From CAYQDB01 sp964416195 (lineage in GTDB: Bacteria > Zixibacteria > MSB-5A5 > GN15 > FEB-12): a stretch of DNA of 64,000 nt. The DNA lies in assembly GCA_964416195.1 (NCBI GenBank), contig CAYQDB010000009.1, forward strand, positions 1-64,000, given 5' to 3'. The notes under the pieces are model-generated. The model ran no database searches. It worked only from the letters and a program-made list of their open reading frames with translations, and was not told the origin of the DNA. Each line of letters starts with the position of its first letter. Position 1 is the first letter of the stretch. The translations under genes were made by a program, and so were the position numbers. Shown here piece by piece: positions 60,223-64,000 of the stretch.

Positions 60223-63200
60223 ATGCTTCCAAAGTTCAAGATCGTTTCGCTTTTACTCTTATCGTTATTTGTCCTGGCGGGCAACGCATCATTACACGCC
60301 CAGTCCATGTGTGGTGATGCGGACGGCAACGACATGATTAATGTTGCAGATTTTTCTTACATCGTGAACTATCTCTACAATGGCGGTCCTGCCCCGATCC
60401 CGGAAATCGCTGTCGCTAATGTCGATGGTATCTCAGGTGTGAACAACAACGACTTACAGTACTTGTCCGACTACCTCTTCCATAGTGGCCCACCGCCACC
60501 GCCTACCTGTAACCCACCAGGTCCCTACGTGTTGCCAATGTCCAGTGCCGATACGGTGTCAATCAGGAACATTGCCGTTCCGCCGGGGGACTCCACTGCC
60601 AGAGTTGATTTTTTCCTCAATGCTGCCGATACTTTCCCAGCTCTGTCGCTTCCCTTTTCGTTCTCGTGTGCCACTTCTCCTCTCACGTGCGACTCGATCA
60701 GTTTCGTCGGCTCGCTGTACTCAAGCTATGGCAACAAGTTTGATTCTATCAGCACGGACAAAGCTGTGCTTGGCCTCGTTCGTGTCATGAACGCAGTGCC
60801 CAGTCCCCCCGACAGCGGCTTGATTGCTTCGGCCTGGTTTAGCCTTACGCCGGACCCGAGTGATACACAGTACATTCTGATCGACACAGCCACAATGGCG
60901 CCAAGTAACATTGTGATTTTCTCCCAGTATGATAACGGCCTGAAGGCGGTGATACCGACATTTGTCGGTCTGAATGGACTGCCCCCTGTCGTGGTCGCCA
61001 CCACCCCCGACCAGAATGAAGTGGCCGCTCCGGCAAACACTATCGTCTCGGCGGCATTCAACACCGATATGAATCCTGCGACCTTCAATGACACTACGTT
61101 CGTGATCTACGGCAGCCAGACGGGCAGCCACCCCGGTACTATCAGCTACAACCCGGCAGCGCGGGCGGTATCCCTTGTCCCTGACAGCGTTTTCGTACCA
61201 GGTGAACAGGTGACTGCGATCGTCACGGCTGGCAGAGAATCTGATCAAGGTATCCCGATGACCAACGGCTACGTCTGGACGTTCACGGTGGCCGTCAATG
61301 ACGGGAGTGGTCATTTTGTTCTCGATTCTGTCTACGATGCCGGCGACGGCGCCAACGATGTTGCCGCAGCTGACTATGACGGCGACCAGGTTGTGGATAT
61401 AATCGTCCTTAACGGCTTCTCCACTGTTAGTCTTCTCGATAATCTGGGTGATGGCACTTTCTCAGTAGAGTCAAGCCAGTCCAGTGGAGGCGATTTGCCC
61501 CTGGCACTAGCTGTTGCGGACTTTAACGGTGACTTGAATCTGGATTTGGCCTGCGGCCATGGTCAAACTGATAATGTATCGATTCTGCTTGGGGATGGAG
61601 CTGGGAATTTCTTGTTCGACACATCTCGCTTCTTCGGCGGCAATGTGCCAGAACTCTTAGCAGGGGATTTTGACGGAAATGGCTGGACCGATTTGGCTGC
61701 GGTAATTAACGTTACCCCTGGTCCCGGCGACATTGACAGTGTAGCCATTCTGCTAAACGCAGGCGGTATCTTCAGCCTGAACACCGTTTTCGAGGTTGGC
61801 TTTTCGCCAGTGGGAATCACCGGCGGTGACTTCAATAATGACGGGATCCTGGACTTTGCTCTTGGCAGCTCCTTTAATAACAAAGTTACAATATACATTG
61901 GAGACGGTGCCGGTGCTTTTACGGTTGAGGATACGGCTTTCGACCTAGGTTACCGGCCTGACGATGCTGCTGCTTCTGATATTAATAAAGACGGCAATGT
62001 TGACCTGGTTGTTGCACTTTATACAGACCAGCCACTGCAACCGGATATCGCGGTGCTGCTTGGAAACGGGGACGGAAGTCTTGAGCCTCGAACCGAATAC
62101 GTTCTTGGTGACAGTCTCGAACTTGTTTCCATAACCACCGGAGACCTGGACGGCGATGGTGATATTGACCTGGCTGCAATCAGCAACCATGCTAATGAGA
62201 TGCCCATCCTTGTAAACAACGGGGAAGGGGCTTTCGTACTGGATACTATTCTAATAGTGGGTGCGGGTAATTGGCCGAACAACATAACTGCTGCAGACTT
62301 TGATGGCGATGGCGACGTTGATCTTGCTACCACTCGCAGCGGCGGAGACGTGTCAGTGCTGTTCAACCTCTCCGGCGACTACGACGGTGACGGCATACCA
62401 GATAGTGTGGACAACTGCCCCTATGTCTACAACCCTGGCCAGGAAGATGCCGATCTGGACAGTATCGGTGATGCCTGCGATGTGGACTATGATGTCGTGG
62501 AAACCGATTCGGCGGACATGTATGATGTGGTCACTGCCGACCTAGACCGTGACAATTACACTGACGTTGTCTACACCGGCAACAGCGCGCTGGGGTTGTT
62601 TGTAGCATACGGCACGCCGGATGATACCCTCGAGGATCCAGTCAACTATCTTGACATCTCACAGGCCGATCTTGAGACAGGATTTTTCAACAGCGACACG
62701 TTGCCGGACATTATCGCCGTCACCTCGGCTTACACATATTTCCTCATCAATCAAGGCTCTCGTTCGTTTACTGTTGATTCGGTTGCAAATTCTAAGGGTC
62801 GTTCCGGCCAGCCGGTGGTGGCCCTGGGGTACTTCGATGGTGATAACTTCCTTGACGTATTTGTCGGCCCCAGCACGGTTTACTACGGAGACGGCGCCGG
62901 AGGCATTTCCGGCAGTAGCACCTGTTCGTTCAGTGCCAGTGCTGCCAATGCAGCCGACTTTGATCGAGACGGATATGACGACTTGCTTATAGTTGAGGCG
63001 GATTCAGCCAAGATCATGGTAAATAATCAGGCCAGCGGCTTCGACCGAGCTTCGGCCATCTTTGTCGGGCAGGCGTCGTTAGCGGTCTCGCCGGCTAATG
63101 CCGTTGCCGATTTGAATCATGATAAGCGGTACGATGTGGTGGTCATTACACCGGATGTTGATGCCAGTAGCCAGACGGTCGTGAAGGCAGCCATCGGTGA

Positions 63201-64000
63201 CGGCTTCGGGGGCATGACCCGTTCGGACAGTCTTCTGGTTGCAGGTATCGCTCACTATGTGAAATTGTCCGATATCGACCGCGACAACCAGCTTGACCTT
63301 CTAGTTGCCAATGGTACTACACAAGAACTGCTTATCTACTGGGGCGATGGCAACGGACAGTTTTCGGGCCCAGACATCGTTCCCATTACTGAAACAGGAA
63401 TTACATTTGCACTGGCCACGGCAGACCTTGACCGTGATGGCCAACCCGATTTTGTCAGCGGCGCACTTGATGAGGGTACGATTATCCTTGGCTACAGCGA
63501 GCTGCCGGACCTTGATATACTGCCGGACGAGATGACCGTCACCGGTTATTCCTCCGTGATGATTCATCTCACCAATCCGCTGGGTTACGAAATTTCTCGC
63601 GAGTTTCAAACAGTCGCTGGGAGCGCAGCCTGGGAGGTAGATGTCAATGGCGATGGCGTGTTGGACGAGCAGCTTCTTGATTACAACCTGATGTACGGCG
63701 AGTACGAGATAGGTATTGACCCTAAGCCGGGCGTTGGCCCCGGCGCCTTTTTTGGCGCCGGTATCGGAATCAATGGGTCTCTGTTTGCCACGCTGTTTGT
63801 AAATTATGCGACTCCGGCCATGAAAAGCAGCGCCAACAGCCCTGCATCTAACAGTATCGTTTTCTATTACACTGTAGAAGAGACCTCCTCCATATCACCG
63901 GCGAATGGCATAAAAACACACAGTCGACAGCCAGCCTTTGTGTGGAGCAGGTTGGTTGACACATCCGGTATACAACGATACAATTTCCAGCTTGACCGGT
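60223..64000 (+). CDS. Dockerin / FG-GAP (VCBS) repeat secreted protein, 3' truncated by window end
   Basis: The frame is open from ATG 60223 to the window edge: at least 1259 residues. A signal peptide ('FKIVSLLLLSLFVLAGNASLHA') is followed by a dockerin-type pair of calcium loops ('CGDADGNDMINVADFSYIVNYL', 'NVDGISGVNNNDLQYLSDYL') with the 'GGPAP' linker. A Big-like domain follows (about 245-360), then many FG-GAP/VCBS repeats ('ADYDGDQVVDIIVLNG', 'GDLDGDGDIDLAAIS', 'ADFDGDGDVDLATTR') and a thrombospondin type-3 repeat near 720-750 ('DSVDNCPYVYNPGQEDADLD'). The product is a large extracellular calcium-binding beta-propeller protein, perhaps an adhesin. Confidence 0.88.
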   Translation, partial: MLPKFKIVSLLLLSLFVLAGNASLHAQSMCGDADGNDMINVADFSYIVNYLYNGGPAPIPEIAVANVDGISGVNNNDLQYLSDYLFHSGPPPPPTCNPPGPYVLPMSSADTVSIRNIAVPPGDSTARVDFFLNAADTFPALSLPFSFSCATSPLTCDSISFVGSLYSSYGNKFDSISTDKAVLGLVRVMNAVPSPPDSGLIASAWFSLTPDPSDTQYILIDTATMAPSNIVIFSQYDNGLKAVIPTFVGLNGLPPVVVATTPDQNEVAAPANTIVSAAFNTDMNPATFNDTTFVIYGSQTGSHPGTISYNPAARAVSLVPDSVFVPGEQVTAIVTAGRESDQGIPMTNGYVWTFTVAVNDGSGHFVLDSVYDAGDGANDVAAADYDGDQVVDIIVLNGFSTVSLLDNLGDGTFSVESSQSSGGDLPLALAVADFNGDLNLDLACGHGQTDNVSILLGDGAGNFLFDTSRFFGGNVPELLAGDFDGNGWTDLAAVINVTPGPGDIDSVAILLNAGGIFSLNTVFEVGFSPVGITGGDFNNDGILDFALGSSFNNKVTIYIGDGAGAFTVEDTAFDLGYRPDDAAASDINKDGNVDLVVALYTDQPLQPDIAVLLGNGDGSLEPRTEYVLGDSLELVSITTGDLDGDGDIDLAAISNHANEMPILVNNGEGAFVLDTILIVGAGNWPNNITAADFDGDGDVDLATTRSGGDVSVLFNLSGDYDGDGIPDSVDNCPYVYNPGQEDADLDSIGDACDVDYDVVETDSADMYDVVTADLDRDNYTDVVYTGNSALGLFVAYGTPDDTLEDPVNYLDISQADLETGFFNSDTLPDIIAVTSAYTYFLINQGSRSFTVDSVANSKGRSGQPVVALGYFDGDNFLDVFVGPSTVYYGDGAGGISGSSTCSFSASAANAADFDRDGYDDLLIVEADSAKIMVNNQASGFDRASAIFVGQASLAVSPANAVADLNHDKRYDVVVITPDVDASSQTVVKAAIGDGFGGMTRSDSLLVAGIAHYVKLSDIDRDNQLDLLVANGTTQELLIYWGDGNGQFSGPDIVPITETGITFALATADLDRDGQPDFVSGALDEGTIILGYSELPDLDILPDEMTVTGYSSVMIHLTNPLGYEISREFQTVAGSAAWEVDVNGDGVLDEQLLDYNLMYGEYEIGIDPKPGVGPGAFFGAGIGINGSLFATLFVNYATPAMKSSANSPASNSIVFYYTVEETSSISPANGIKTHSRQPAFVWSRLVDTSGIQRYNFQLDR

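Overview
The window most resembles a chromosomal contig from an uncultivated, flagellated, Gram-negative bacterium of the FCB/Zixibacteria type. This is an inference. It rests on a BamA-like outer-membrane protein, FapA, a dockerin/FG-GAP secreted protein with the 'GGPAP' dockerin style, a truncated secreted protein of the 'FTENQGQW' family, and many sigma-54-type signals. There are no rRNA genes, no intact tRNA genes and no CRISPR array.

Layout. (1) 1-6783, plus strand: Omp85 barrel (5' cut), MscS channel, DUF502 membrane protein, beta-CASP metallo-hydrolase, NhaA antiporter and a secreted protein of unknown function. (2) 6784-8772: a degenerate 2-kb patch with a transposase remnant, tRNA-like pieces, an integrase fragment and palindromic repeats, one of which is split by a small MITE. 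(3) 8773-20417: a sensor kinase and an NtrC-type sigma-54 activator, then a textbook -24/-12 promoter, then an operon of glutamate dehydrogenase, a small Cys-rich protein, a NuoE-like subunit, a NuoF::NfnB-like fusion, a [2Fe-2S]/[4Fe-4S] subunit and an FMN glutamate-synthase-domain protein. This looks like an electron-bifurcating transhydrogenase tied to glutamate metabolism. (4) 20791-22491, minus strand: glnS.

(5) 22830-53601, minus strand: one long motility cluster, read right to left from a sigma-54-like promoter near 53650. The order is motE-like, fliK, flgD, a TIGR02530-type flagellar protein, flgE, swrD/flbD, fliL, fliM, fliN, fliO, fliP, fliQ, [insertion], fliR, flhB, flhA, flhF, flhG, fliA, two small proteins, DUF2225, three PilZ proteins, a secreted protein, a GAF/dead-DHp protein, a sensor kinase with a degenerate ATPase, three single-domain receivers, a small coiled-coil protein and fapA. 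A 1171-aa type IIG-like restriction-modification enzyme sits in the opposite orientation between fliQ and fliR.

(6) 54014-64000: mtaB, a histidine ammonia-lyase with a Thr-Ser-Gly MIO triad, a palindromic repeat, an LTA-synthase-like sulfatase-fold membrane enzyme, a truncated secreted protein, and the first ~1259 residues of a dockerin/FG-GAP protein that runs off the window.

The strongest candidates for new biology are: the RM gene nested antiparallel inside the flagellar export operon; the sigma-54-controlled NuoEF-NfnB-GltS-GDH operon; and the signalling block made of incomplete histidine kinases, lone receivers and PilZ effectors attached to the flagellar genes. FlhF and FlhB also carry unusual residues at sites that are normally conserved.
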